Below are positions 7,544 through 14,489 of a stretch of 16,877 nt of DNA, one piece after another. Every line of letters begins with the position of its first letter. Position 1 is the stretch's first letter. A model generated the notes under the pieces. It had not been told where the DNA came from. It saw only the letters and a program-made list of their open reading frames with translations, and searched no databases. The DNA is from Clostridiales bacterium UBA3758 (GTDB taxonomy: Bacteria; Bacillota; Clostridia; Oscillospirales; Oscillospiraceae). The stretch spans positions 71,891 through 88,767 of the forward strand of contig DFGE01000007.1 of NCBI GenBank assembly GCA_002371675.1. The letters run 5' to 3'. A program made the translations under genes and the position numbers.

Positions 7544-7557
7544 AAACAGGGAACCTC
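7544..7557 (-). terminator. 3' arm of the terminator split by cassette A
   Basis: On the minus strand this reads GAGGTTCCCTGTTT followed by TGCG. It is the exact complement of the 14-nt arm at 8407-8420. Together they would form the Rho-independent terminator of the nth-M32 operon, which is now separated by the cassette. Confidence 0.7.
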
Positions 7558-7690
7558 GGGGCGTACTCCATAAAGAAGCTGTTTTGAGGCGGCAATCACC
7601 GGCTCAAAAGGATATGAAACCGGCGTGACCGCAGCGGTCACGCCGGTTTTGTCTCTTGGATTTTGTGGGGCAAAATCCGATGCTCGTTAT
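7556..7690 (-). repeat. 135-bp 3' tail of cassette A (inverted copy at 16111-16246)
   Basis: Read on the minus strand, this tail matches the tail of cassette B with about 6 mismatches and one 1-nt gap over 136 positions (about 95%). It begins ATAACGAGCATCGGATTTTG and ends GTACGCCCCGA. It holds a small GGATTTTG/CAAAATCC hairpin, then the long hairpin at 7617-7649. It does not code on the cassette strand. The payload-proximal 65 nt between the gene stop and the tail are not shared. Confidence 0.9.
7617..7649 (-). terminator. Long hairpin in the cassette A tail, probable terminator
   Basis: AAACCGGCGTGACCGC and its exact complement (7634-7649) flank a single central base, giving a 15-bp stem with a 3-nt loop. 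It is T-rich on both outer sides (GGTTTCATATCCTTTT on the minus strand, GGTTTTGTCT on the plus strand). It would replace the terminator the cassette disrupts. Confidence 0.7.
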
Positions 7691-7755
7691 GAGTGTGGAC
7701 AAGGGAGTTCTTGTGCAAACCTAAAGACAGAAACATCCCTACAAATAGGAAGTTG

Positions 7756-8286
7756 TCATTCTAATTCAATCCAATATCGTTCAAGATTAACGTTTTCTCC
7801 GGGCACATATATAGTACTTTCATATTTGCCGCCATTTGCAAGAATTGTTCTCCTGCTTCCCTCATTCTTCTCAAGACAGTTAATCAAGACCTTGCTCATG
7901 CCTATTTTCCTGCAATAAACGAGTGCTTGAGAAAGCATCCACTTCGCATACCCTTTTCTTCTCTCAGAAGGCCTGACGGAATACCCAATGTTACCGCCAT
8001 ATACTCTCAAAAAATCATTGAACGAATGCCTTACATCGATCATCCCGACAATTCTATCATCAGATTCTCTCACACAAATAAACTGTGTTGACACGACCCA
8101 GCCGTCAGGCACAGTCTTCTCATCCGCTTTTGCTTTAACTTCTTCCAACCACTCATTCGGGTCTTCCGTTGCTTCAAGGGAACCGCATCCTTCTAACGTA
8201 TCACCAGAAAGAATAAACTCCTTGCGATATGCTGCTATGTCTTTTAGATAACATTTATTGGGGCTAATAATTCTTAAGCTGTCCAT
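7756..8286 (-). CDS. GNAT family N-acetyltransferase (cassette A payload)
   Basis: The 176-residue protein carries the acetyl-CoA binding motif of GNAT enzymes in GYSVRPSERRKGYAKWML (about 101-118; the R-R-x-G-Y/A loop binds the pyrophosphate), preceded by the VGMIDVRH strand and followed by an Asn/Gly-rich C-terminal motif (SRRTILANGGKYE). The substrate is not predictable; relatives acetylate small amines, antibiotics or protein N-termini. I chose the ATG at 8286 because GGAGGA lies 4 nt upstream; the GTG at 8298 overlaps that site. Codon use is AT-rich (many AAA, ATA, TTT), unlike the flanking genes, which suggests acquisition. It has its own promoter inside the cassette. Confidence 0.88.
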   Translation of the reverse strand: MDSLRIISPNKCYLKDIAAYRKEFILSGDTLEGCGSLEATEDPNEWLEEVKAKADEKTVPDGWVVSTQFICVRESDDRIVGMIDVRHSFNDFLRVYGGNIGYSVRPSERRKGYAKWMLSQALVYCRKIGMSKVLINCLEKNEGSRRTILANGGKYESTIYVPGENVNLERYWIELE

Positions 8287-8319
8287 TTCATCCTCCACAA
8301 ATTCCGGTTTGTCGAACTG

Positions 8320-8348
8320 ATTTTACCACCCCTATTCGGTATGGTCAA
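8320..8348 (-). promoter_or_regulatory. SigA promoter of cassette A
   Basis: On the minus strand TTGACC (8343-8348), a 17-bp spacer and TAAAAT (8320-8325) precede a leader ending in TGTGGAGGA. The same layout, spacer length and flanking TAATTGACCA occur in cassette B. Confidence 0.8.
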
Positions 8349-8373
8349 TTACGTTACTCTCAAAAGCATGAAA

Positions 8374-8398
8374 GAGGCACTTCCTTACGAAGTGCCTC
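8374..8398 (-). repeat. 5' hairpin of cassette A
   Basis: GAGGCACTTC-GTAAG-GAAGTGCCTC on the minus strand forms a perfect 10-bp stem. The cassette B copy differs by a paired A-T to G-C change, so pairing is kept. Confidence 0.8.
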
Positions 8399-8406
8399 CC
8401 TCGGGA

Positions 8407-8420
8407 GAGGTTCCCTGTTT
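8407..8420 (-). terminator. 5' arm of the terminator split by cassette A
   Basis: AAACAGGGAACCTC on the minus strand lies 15 nt past the M32 carboxypeptidase stop and pairs exactly with 7544-7557, now 850 bp away. Confidence 0.7.
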
Positions 8421-8435
8421 GCCGTTTGCCGGCCT

Positions 8436-9950
8436 TTATTTCAGCTCGTAGAGCCGGGTGAATTTGTCCTCCAGGTAATCGAGGTAGTACTTGACGTTGA
8501 GGCTCTCCCCCGTGATCGCGCGGATCCACTCGTCCGGCGTGGTGAGCGAGGCGATGGAGAAGACGTGCTCAACGAACCAGTCGCGGATCTTCGTCAGCTC
8601 GCCCGCGCGGACGGCGGCGTCGAAATCGAAGTCCTTCTTCATCGTATTGAGGATCTGCGCGCCGTAGGCGTTGCCGAGGGCGTAGGACGGGAAGTAGCCG
8701 TAGCCGCCGGCGCCGCCGGACCAGTGCACGTCCTGCAGGCAGCCCTGCGTGTCGTCGGGCACCTCGACGCCGAGGTATTCCCTGTACTTCTCGTTCCACA
8801 GCGCGGGGATCTCGTCTACCGTGATCTCGCCGTTGATGAAGGCCTTCTCCAGCTCATAGCGGATCATGATGTGCAGGCAGTAGGTGAGCTCGTCCGACTC
8901 GGTGCGGATGAGGCTCGGCCGGGCGACGTTCACGGCCTCGTAGAGCTCGCGGTCGCTGATGTCGTCAAAGGTGCCGGCGGCCAGCTCGCGGATCTTCGGG
9001 GCGACGAGGGAGATGAAGCCCTCGCTGCGGCCGACGAGGTTTTCATAGAAGCGGGAGATGCACTCGTGCATGGCGGAGGTCATGTTGTTGGCGCAGTGAT
9101 TGTCGTGCAGCTCCTTGGGCTCGTTCTGCATGAAGAGCGCGTGGCCGCCCTCGTGCAGGGTGGTGAAGACGTTGGAGATGAAGCTGTCCTCATGATAATG
9201 GGTGGTGACGCGCACGTCGTGCGGCCCGAAGTTCGTGGTGAAGGGGTGCTCCGTGGTCATGAGCACGAGCGCCGTGGGCCGCAGGCCCTCCAGCTCGAGC
9301 AGGTAGCGGCTCATGGCCTCCTGCTGCGGGATGGGCACAGGGCGGGACATGAAATCCTCGCGGATGGGCTTGCCCTCAGCCTGGATGCGCTGCACAAGGG
9401 GAACGATGCGCTCCTTGAGCGCGGCGAAGAAGGCGTCCATGGCCTCCACCGTGCTGCCGCGCTCGTAGTCGTCGAGGCAGGCGGCGTAATAGCTGTCATA
9501 CTTCCGGTCGCGCAGATCCGTGGCGATGCGGCTGTAGTTGATCAGGGCGGCGAGAGAATCCCGGAAAAGGGAGAAGTCGTTGGCCTTCTTGGCCATGAGC
9601 CAGTCGCCATAGGCCTTGCTGCCGGCCTTGTCCATCTCAAAGGAGAGCTTGGCGGAGATGTTTTTGGACTTGGAATAGTCGTCATAGAGATGCTCGACGG
9701 TCTTCTTCTGCACCGCGGTCAGACCCTCGGAGTCCGCGTGCAGCTCCTCAATGAGCTTCTCATAGTTCCTGGAGTGGGTGAGCTTGTGGATCTGCTTGCC
9801 GAGCACGGCCATATCCTCGCCGGCAGGCTGGATGCCCTCCTCCGGCGCGCAGCACTCCATATCGAAGGACAGCTTGCCGATGCTCCGGCCGTAGGCGCTG
9901 ATCTCGTCGAGGATCGCGAAGAGCTTTTTCAGTTTCTGCTGGTTCGTCAT
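8436..9950 (-). CDS. M32 family metallocarboxypeptidase (thermostable carboxypeptidase type)
   Basis: The 504-residue protein is a full-length M32 zinc carboxypeptidase, which removes C-terminal residues from peptides in the cytosol. The zinc site is HEGGH at residues 266-270, with the family's third ligand in HECISRFYEN (Glu296). Other M32 signatures are HPFTTNFGPHDVRVTT (235-250), SDELTYCLHIMIRYELE and GYFPSYALGNAYGAQ. The ATG at 9950 is preceded by AAAGGAG with 8 nt spacing; the GTG six codons earlier overlaps that site and is unlikely. It follows nth by 37 nt on the same strand, and its terminator now holds cassette A. Confidence 0.95.
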   Translation of the reverse strand: MTNQQKLKKLFAILDEISAYGRSIGKLSFDMECCAPEEGIQPAGEDMAVLGKQIHKLTHSRNYEKLIEELHADSEGLTAVQKKTVEHLYDDYSKSKNISAKLSFEMDKAGSKAYGDWLMAKKANDFSLFRDSLAALINYSRIATDLRDRKYDSYYAACLDDYERGSTVEAMDAFFAALKERIVPLVQRIQAEGKPIREDFMSRPVPIPQQEAMSRYLLELEGLRPTALVLMTTEHPFTTNFGPHDVRVTTHYHEDSFISNVFTTLHEGGHALFMQNEPKELHDNHCANNMTSAMHECISRFYENLVGRSEGFISLVAPKIRELAAGTFDDISDRELYEAVNVARPSLIRTESDELTYCLHIMIRYELEKAFINGEITVDEIPALWNEKYREYLGVEVPDDTQGCLQDVHWSGGAGGYGYFPSYALGNAYGAQILNTMKKDFDFDAAVRAGELTKIRDWFVEHVFSIASLTTPDEWIRAITGESLNVKYYLDYLEDKFTRLYELK

Positions 9951-9987
9951 AGGGTAATCTCCTTTCACGCTTGGTATGAAACGGGCC

Positions 9988-10623
9988 TCAGCCCGAGAAT
10001 TCCTGACAGAGATGCCTCACGCAGCAGCGCTCGCAGGCGGGCTTACGCGCGTCGCACACGGCGCGGCCGTGCAGCACGAGGCAATGGCAGAAGTCGGAGG
10101 AGTGCTCCGGCGGCAGCAGCTTTCGCAGCTCCATCTCGATTTTGACGGGATCTTTGAGCCCGTCCACGATGCCCATGCGGTTCGTGAGGCGGATGCAGTG
10201 CGTGTCCACCACCGTGGAGCCGGGGATGTGATAGACGTCGCCAAGGATGAGGTTCGCGGTCTTCCTCCCGACGCCGGGCAGCGCCGTCAGCTCCTCCATG
10301 GTGCGCGGAACCTCGCCGCCGTGTCTGGCAAGCAGCGCCTGCGCGCAGGCGACGATATCCCGCGCCTTGGCGCGGAAAAAGCCGCAGGAATGCACATACT
10401 GCTCGACCTCTGCGACGTCGGCCTCGGCGAAGCTCTCGAGCGTCGGGAAGCGGGCGAAGAGGGCGGGCGTGATCTGGTTGACGCGCTCATCGGTGCACTG
10501 GGCGGCCAGACGCACGGAAAACAGCAGCTCATAGGCCTTGCCGTAATCGAGCGTGCAGCTCGCCTCCGGGTACTCCTTGAGCAGCAGCCGCACGATCTCG
10601 TCGATCTGTTCCTGTGTCCGCAT
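9988..10623 (-). CDS. nth: Endonuclease III (DNA glycosylase/AP lyase)
   Basis: The 211-residue protein has every Nth hallmark. The helix-hairpin-helix LPGVGRKTAN is at 115-124 with catalytic Lys121, the catalytic Asp140 is in VVDTH, and a C-terminal 4Fe-4S cluster has cysteines 190, 197, 200 and 206 (C-x6-C-x2-C-x5-C). It removes oxidised pyrimidines in base excision repair. The start at 10623 has GAGGAG about 6 nt upstream. It is the first gene of a two-gene operon with the M32 peptidase; no functional link between the two is evident. Confidence 0.97.
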   Translation of the reverse strand: MRTQEQIDEIVRLLLKEYPEASCTLDYGKAYELLFSVRLAAQCTDERVNQITPALFARFPTLESFAEADVAEVEQYVHSCGFFRAKARDIVACAQALLARHGGEVPRTMEELTALPGVGRKTANLILGDVYHIPGSTVVDTHCIRLTNRMGIVDGLKDPVKIEMELRKLLPPEHSSDFCHCLVLHGRAVCDARKPACERCCVRHLCQEFSG

Positions 10624-10686
10624 GGGGATCTCCTCTCGTTTTCTCTATCGGTCAATATAAAACCGGAAATGCTGCCTTCAATATAA

Positions 10687-10722
10687 AAACCGCACGACCA
10701 TTGTAATCTGGCCGTGCGGTTT
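10687..10722 (-). terminator. Terminator of the stalk-protein gene, overlapping the nth promoter
   Basis: A 14-bp stem (AAACCGCACGGCCA with TGGTCGTGCGGTTT on the minus strand, one G-U pair) encloses an 8-nt loop and is followed by TTATATT, so the run after the stem is U-rich. It lies 18 nt past the stop at 10741. Confidence 0.85.
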
Positions 10723-10728
10723 CGTCAA
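10700..10728 (-). promoter_or_regulatory. Probable SigA promoter of nth-M32, embedded in the terminator
   Basis: On the minus strand TTGACG (10723-10728), a 17-bp spacer and TACAAT (10700-10705) fit the consensus. The spacer is the 5' arm of the terminator stem and the -10 box lies mostly in its loop. No other good promoter is visible upstream of nth. Confidence 0.6.
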
Positions 10729-10740
10729 GACTTGCGGGAA

Positions 10741-11478
10741 TCAACGGGCGAGCTCGAACTTGCCGCCGCACTCAATATCCTTGAGCGAGACGCCGCCGTA
10801 GCGGCCGTTGTACGCCCATTCGACGGAGAGCTTCAGCTCTCTGGTGTCGCCGGGGGCGAGGTCGATGATGAAGGAGCGGGAGGCGAGCTCGGTGCTGGTG
10901 GAGCCGGTGCCGTCATACTTGATGGCGGGCGCGTCGAGAGAGATGTACTGCCCGTCGAGCACGATGTTCACAGACTTGGGGATCGCGCTGGTGCTCAGGG
11001 AATAGTGCTGCGCATAGATGACGATGTCCACCTGCACCTGAGTGCCGCTGACGGTCTTGGCAGACCATTCGGCGCGGATGTTCAGGCCGGTCTTGGTGTC
11101 GGACTTGAAGCTGCCGCTGCCGAGCTGCACAGAGGGGTAGTTCGGGTCAAGGTTGACAGTAGCGGGGTTTTCCGTCGGTGCGGGGCTCTCCTGCGTGGTG
11201 GCGGCAGGCGCCTGCGTCGCCTCGGGAGAAGCGGTCGGGATAGTGGTGGGCAGCGGAAGGGCTGTCGGCACGGTGGTGGGCACCGGCGTGGTGCCGGAGA
11301 CGACGACCGGCGTATCCGGCGTCTCGACGACGACGGCGGCATCCTGTGAGTTATTGTCAACAGGCTCGACTGCGGGCGTATTGCCGCCGCGATCCCAGTT
11401 CAACAGGAAGACGCACACAATGGCGACCACCAGGAGAAACACGATGATGAACAGCACGGCTGTGATCTTATTCTTCAT
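10741..11478 (-). CDS. Membrane-anchored extracellular protein with Thr/Pro/Ala-rich stalk, function unknown
   Basis: The 245-residue protein starts MKNK, followed by one hydrophobic segment (about residues 5-26, ITAVLFIIVFLLVVAIVCVF) that should act as an uncleaved anchor. Residues of about 34-108 are low-complexity, rich in Thr, Pro, Ala and Val (TTPVPTTVPTALPLPTTIPT), like a flexible wall-spanning stalk. The remaining 135 residues look like a compact beta-rich domain (VDIVIYAQHYSLS, FIIDLAPGDTRELKLSVEW). No family was recognised. The start at 11478 has AAAGGAG 10 nt upstream. It appears to be transcribed alone from a strong promoter. Confidence 0.8.
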   Translation of the reverse strand: MKNKITAVLFIIVFLLVVAIVCVFLLNWDRGGNTPAVEPVDNNSQDAAVVVETPDTPVVVSGTTPVPTTVPTALPLPTTIPTASPEATQAPAATTQESPAPTENPATVNLDPNYPSVQLGSGSFKSDTKTGLNIRAEWSAKTVSGTQVQVDIVIYAQHYSLSTSAIPKSVNIVLDGQYISLDAPAIKYDGTGSTSTELASRSFIIDLAPGDTRELKLSVEWAYNGRYGGVSLKDIECGGKFELAR

Positions 11479-11518
11479 TTCAGGAAAGCTCCTTTCCAGA
11501 TTTTTCTATAGCTTGTAT

Positions 11519-11547
11519 ATTATACAACAGCTTTCGACAAATGTCTA
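11519..11547 (-). promoter_or_regulatory. SigA promoter of the stalk-protein gene
   Basis: On the minus strand TAGACA (11542-11547), a 17-bp spacer and a perfect TATAAT (11519-11524, with TG one base off the extended position) lie 41 bp before the start codon. Confidence 0.75.
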
Positions 11548-11566
11548 CAAAATCGTTACAAGTTAA

Positions 11567-11588
11567 GGGAAATTAAGGATTATTTCCC
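11567..11588 (-). terminator. Weak hairpin after the acyl-CoA ligase gene
   Basis: GGGAAAT and ATTTCCC pair over 7 bp around an 8-nt loop, with TTAACTT afterwards on the minus strand. It is the only terminator candidate for the ligase operon and is weak. Confidence 0.3.
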
Positions 11589-11625
11589 CTCCGGAGCGTG
11601 CGGACGGCGGGAAAGGAGCGCGTTT

Positions 11626-13398
11626 TCAGCCCTGCTGCGCGGCCTGCAGCTTGGCGAGCTCTTCCTCCTCGAGCACGCGGTAGGCAACCTTGCCGACCAG
11701 CGTCTTGGGCAGCTCCTCGCGGAACTCAATGTCATAGGGCATGGCGTATCTGGCGATGTGCCGGCGGCAGTAGGCCATGAGTTCCTCCCGGGTCTTCTCG
11801 TCCGCGGGGACGCCGGCGGCGAGCTTGACGAAGGCCTTGACCTTCTGCATCCTGTAGGCGTCGGGCACGCCGATCACGCAGCTCATCTGCACCATGTCAT
11901 GGGCGTCGAGGATGTTCTCCAGCTGTGCGGGGTAGACGTTGTAGCCCGAGGAGATGATCATGCGCTTGGCGCGGCCGCGGAAGAAGATATAGCCCTCCTC
12001 GTCCATGACACCGAGATCGCCGGTGTAGACCCAGGTGAGACCGTCGGCGTGCCGGCGGAGGGTCTGGGCGGTCTCCTCGGGGTGCTTCCTGTATTCCTTC
12101 ATGACCGTGGGGCCGGCCAGAAGGATCTCTCCCTCCTCGCCGTAGGGCAGCTCCTCGTCGCTGCCGGGTCTGACGATCTTGATATAGGTATCGGAGAAGG
12201 GGATGCCGATGCTGCCTTCCTTTGCCTTGGTGAGCGGCGTGAGGCAGCAGGCGGTGACGGTCTCGGTCGTGCCGTAGCCCTCGCGCACCTCGATCTTCGC
12301 GCCGTGCTCGGCGAGGAACCGGTCGAGCTTTTTCTTGAGCTCGACGGACAGCGAGTCGCCCCCGGAGAAGACGCCCTTGAGGAAGCTCAGATCCTTTCCG
12401 TCCATGGAGGGCAGGCGCAGCAGCGCCTCATAGAGCGTGGGCACGCCGGCGATGAGATTGCAGCGATATTTTACGAGATCCTTGGCGTAGCTCTGGGCGG
12501 TGAACTGCGGGATCAGGATGCAGCGGCCGCCCTGGGAGAGCATGGTGTGGATGCACACACCCAGGCCGAAGCCGTGGAAGAGCGGCATGGCGGAGAGCAT
12601 GCGGTCGCCCGGCTCAAAGATGGGGTTGGCTGCCACGACCTGTTGGCCGAGAGCGTTGAAGTTGAGGTTGGTGAGGACGATGCCCTTGCTGATGCCGGTG
12701 GTGCCGCCGGAGTAGAGAATGACGGCGGGGTCGTCTGCCGTGGGCGCGGCGGCGTACACGCCGGTCACGGAGGCGGCGCCGGCAAGGAAGTCCTTCCAGC
12801 GAATCACTTTCGGCGCGTTCTTCGGCACCCGGGGAATGAACTGCACTTTGCGGTGCTTTTTGACGGCGGTTACGATCGGGTCGATCACATTCTTGACGCG
12901 AAAACCGAGCTTCATCACAGGGGAGAGCGCGTCGGCGATGTCGGCAAGGATGAGGTGCTCCACAGGCGTGTTCGGCAGGACCCTGGCAAACTTCGTGTAG
13001 AACTGCCCGAGCGTCACGGCGAAGCGGCTGTCGGCCTCGTTGAGATAAAACTCGATCTCCTTTTCGGCGGAGAGAGGATGGATCATGCTGGCGACGGCTC
13101 CGATGCGGTTGATGGCGTAGAACAGGGCGATGGCCTGGGGGCAGTTCGGCATCGCGACGGTAACGGTCTCCTTTTCCCTCACGCCGAGTGCCTTGAGCGC
13201 CTTTGCACACTCCTCGATCTGCTCGATCATCTCCGGGTAGCTCGTGGAGCGGCCCATGAAGTCAAAGGCAATGTTCTGCGGGTATGTATCGGCGATCTTT
13301 TTGACGGCGTCGAACATCGAGCCGCGGAAATAGTCCAGGTGCATCGGGACGCTGCCCATCCAGGGCGCCCAGGGTGTTTTGGCGGTGATTTGGTTCAT
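11626..13398 (-). CDS. AMP-dependent acyl-CoA synthetase (long-chain fatty acid-CoA ligase type)
   Basis: The 590-residue protein is a complete ANL-superfamily enzyme that activates a carboxylic acid with ATP and joins it to CoA. Visible motifs are the P-loop YSGGTTGISKG (229-239), MPLFHGFGLG (271-280), YGTTE (375-379), YTGDLG (458-463), the hinge FFRGRAKRMI and the catalytic lysine in PKTLVGKVAYR (Lys570). Fatty acid is the likely substrate class but the chain length cannot be read from sequence. The start at 13398 has GGGAG about 7 nt upstream. It follows the E2-like gene by 18 nt and is cotranscribed with it. Confidence 0.93.
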   Translation of the reverse strand: MNQITAKTPWAPWMGSVPMHLDYFRGSMFDAVKKIADTYPQNIAFDFMGRSTSYPEMIEQIEECAKALKALGVREKETVTVAMPNCPQAIALFYAINRIGAVASMIHPLSAEKEIEFYLNEADSRFAVTLGQFYTKFARVLPNTPVEHLILADIADALSPVMKLGFRVKNVIDPIVTAVKKHRKVQFIPRVPKNAPKVIRWKDFLAGAASVTGVYAAAPTADDPAVILYSGGTTGISKGIVLTNLNFNALGQQVVAANPIFEPGDRMLSAMPLFHGFGLGVCIHTMLSQGGRCILIPQFTAQSYAKDLVKYRCNLIAGVPTLYEALLRLPSMDGKDLSFLKGVFSGGDSLSVELKKKLDRFLAEHGAKIEVREGYGTTETVTACCLTPLTKAKEGSIGIPFSDTYIKIVRPGSDEELPYGEEGEILLAGPTVMKEYRKHPEETAQTLRRHADGLTWVYTGDLGVMDEEGYIFFRGRAKRMIISSGYNVYPAQLENILDAHDMVQMSCVIGVPDAYRMQKVKAFVKLAAGVPADEKTREELMAYCRRHIARYAMPYDIEFREELPKTLVGKVAYRVLEEEELAKLQAAQQG

Positions 13399-13416
13399 GT
13401 TCTTTCTCCCGGCGAA

Positions 13417-14307
13417 TTATTTGAAATCAAAGTTGCTCGGCTCGCCCAGGGGCAGATCGAGCAGGGCGGGGTTGGCGAAGATATGCTTGACGAGCTTGAG
13501 GCTGCGTACGAAATAGAAGCCGTCGGCAATGCGCTCGTCGAGCGTCACGCCGATCTCCACCACGTCGCGGATCTCCTTGTGCCCGTCGGGCATGACGAGC
13601 TCTTCCTTGTGCATGGTGCCGATGGCCACGACGATGCTGTTGGTTCCGTAGTTGTTGAGGTGGTGATAGACGGCGGGGCCCCGGATGCTGCCGAGGTTCG
13701 TGATCAGCACGCTCGAGTAATTCGTGTCGCCGTCGGTGAGCGCCTTCGGGTTCACACCCCAGAAATCCAGGGCGCGGATGAGACCGAGCACAGGGAACAG
13801 CAGCAGGCGGGGGATCTTTGCAAAGGCGTCGATCGTAGAGTCGATCCCGCCGGTGGCGTGATCGCTTTTTTTGGTCTCCCGGACTTCGCCCGCGATCCGG
13901 TAGCTCAGAGAGTCGAGGTTGTCCTCATCCCCGGGCGTGAAGAACATCAGCGCCTCCTCGGCGTGGTCGGTAAAGCGGCGCTTGGCAACGAAGCTCAGGC
14001 TGATGTCGAAGCGCTCGTACATCCGCCGCCCCTGGATGAAGCGGTTCATCTTCGGCCGCTCCTTGATCATGCGCGCGATGGCCACGATGAAGCAGTGCAT
14101 CATCGTGGTTCTGTAATCGGGGTGCGAGGCGTTTTTCTTTTCCAGATACTTCAGCAGCTCCGTCACGTCGATTTTCTCGTTGACGTAGACCTCCGCCTCC
14201 GTGCGCTTGGGCATCATGTGCATCATGATCGTGGTGAGCCCCGGGACGTCCTTGATCCATCTGCCGTCCCGTCTGTCGCCGAATTGCCGTTTGTGCTGTT
14301 CCGCCAT
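13417..14307 (-). CDS. E2/chloramphenicol acetyltransferase-fold protein with altered active-site motif
   Basis: This 296-residue protein resembles the catalytic domain of 2-oxoacid dehydrogenase E2 acyltransferases, which share a fold with chloramphenicol acetyltransferase. It has no lipoyl or peripheral-subunit-binding domain. The family's active-site motif DHRxxDG appears as DERIADG at 257-263, so the catalytic histidine is replaced by Glu258 while the Asp and Gly remain. The start at 14307 (MAEQHKRQ) has GGAGG 8 nt upstream; an in-frame codon nine residues earlier lacks a site. It is first in an operon with the acyl-CoA ligase, which suggests a role with acyl-CoA, either binding or transfer by another mechanism. 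No other pyruvate dehydrogenase subunits are nearby. Confidence 0.8.
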   Translation of the reverse strand: MAEQHKRQFGDRRDGRWIKDVPGLTTIMMHMMPKRTEAEVYVNEKIDVTELLKYLEKKNASHPDYRTTMMHCFIVAIARMIKERPKMNRFIQGRRMYERFDISLSFVAKRRFTDHAEEALMFFTPGDEDNLDSLSYRIAGEVRETKKSDHATGGIDSTIDAFAKIPRLLLFPVLGLIRALDFWGVNPKALTDGDTNYSSVLITNLGSIRGPAVYHHLNNYGTNSIVVAIGTMHKEELVMPDGHKEIRDVVEIGVTLDERIADGFYFVRSLKLVKHIFANPALLDLPLGEPSNFDFK

Positions 14308-14371
14308 ACTGTTTTCCTCCTGCCAAGCCCGCAAGAGACGGACTTGAGAAATTCATAAAAAATTCACAGGT

Positions 14372-14400
14372 ATTTTACTAAACCGCGGCAGGAATTTCAA
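14372..14400 (-). promoter_or_regulatory. SigA promoter of the E2-like/ligase operon
   Basis: On the minus strand TTGAAA (14395-14400), a 17-bp spacer and TAAAAT (14372-14377) lie about 65 bp before the start codon. Confidence 0.7.
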
Positions 14401-14445
14401 GTTTTTAAATTATAAAATGACAGCTTTTTCGGCATTTGGCGAAAA

Positions 14446-14475
14446 AAGCTTCCCGCCGAAAGCGGCGGGAAGCTT
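14446..14475 (-). terminator. Terminator of the coat gene pair
   Basis: A 13-bp stem (AAGCTTCCCGCCG and its complement, loop CTTT on the minus strand) is followed by TTTT. It lies 14 nt after the cotF-like stop. Confidence 0.9.
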
Positions 14476-14489
14476 GTTTTTTCCGCAGA

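Larger units (their letters stand above)
7558..8400 (-). mobile_element. Cassette A: terminator-inserted single-gene acetyltransferase cassette
   Basis: The unit of about 843 bp holds a 5' hairpin, a SigA promoter, one AT-rich GNAT gene and a 135-bp structured tail. The outer limits are set by the end of similarity to cassette B. A GA dinucleotide flanks both ends (minus strand, 8402-8401 and 7557-7556). Deleting the unit and one GA rebuilds a 14-bp terminator hairpin with loop TCCC. No transposase or integrase is inside, so it would need to be moved in trans. The mobile nature is inferred from the shared flanks, the different payload and the site geometry. Confidence 0.7.

Noticed and set aside
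7456..7587. Short plus-strand frame ending YSIKKLF-stop as a gene
   Set aside because: It is 43 codons between stops with no start codon and ribosome site, crosses the terminator arm and cassette tail, and its end is shared with cassette B only because the DNA there is repeated. Kept only as an intergenic note.
7556..7690. Cassette tail as an integron attC site
   Set aside because: No RYYYAAC/GTTRRRY pair bounds the tail, the cassettes carry their own promoters, and no integron integrase is present in the window.
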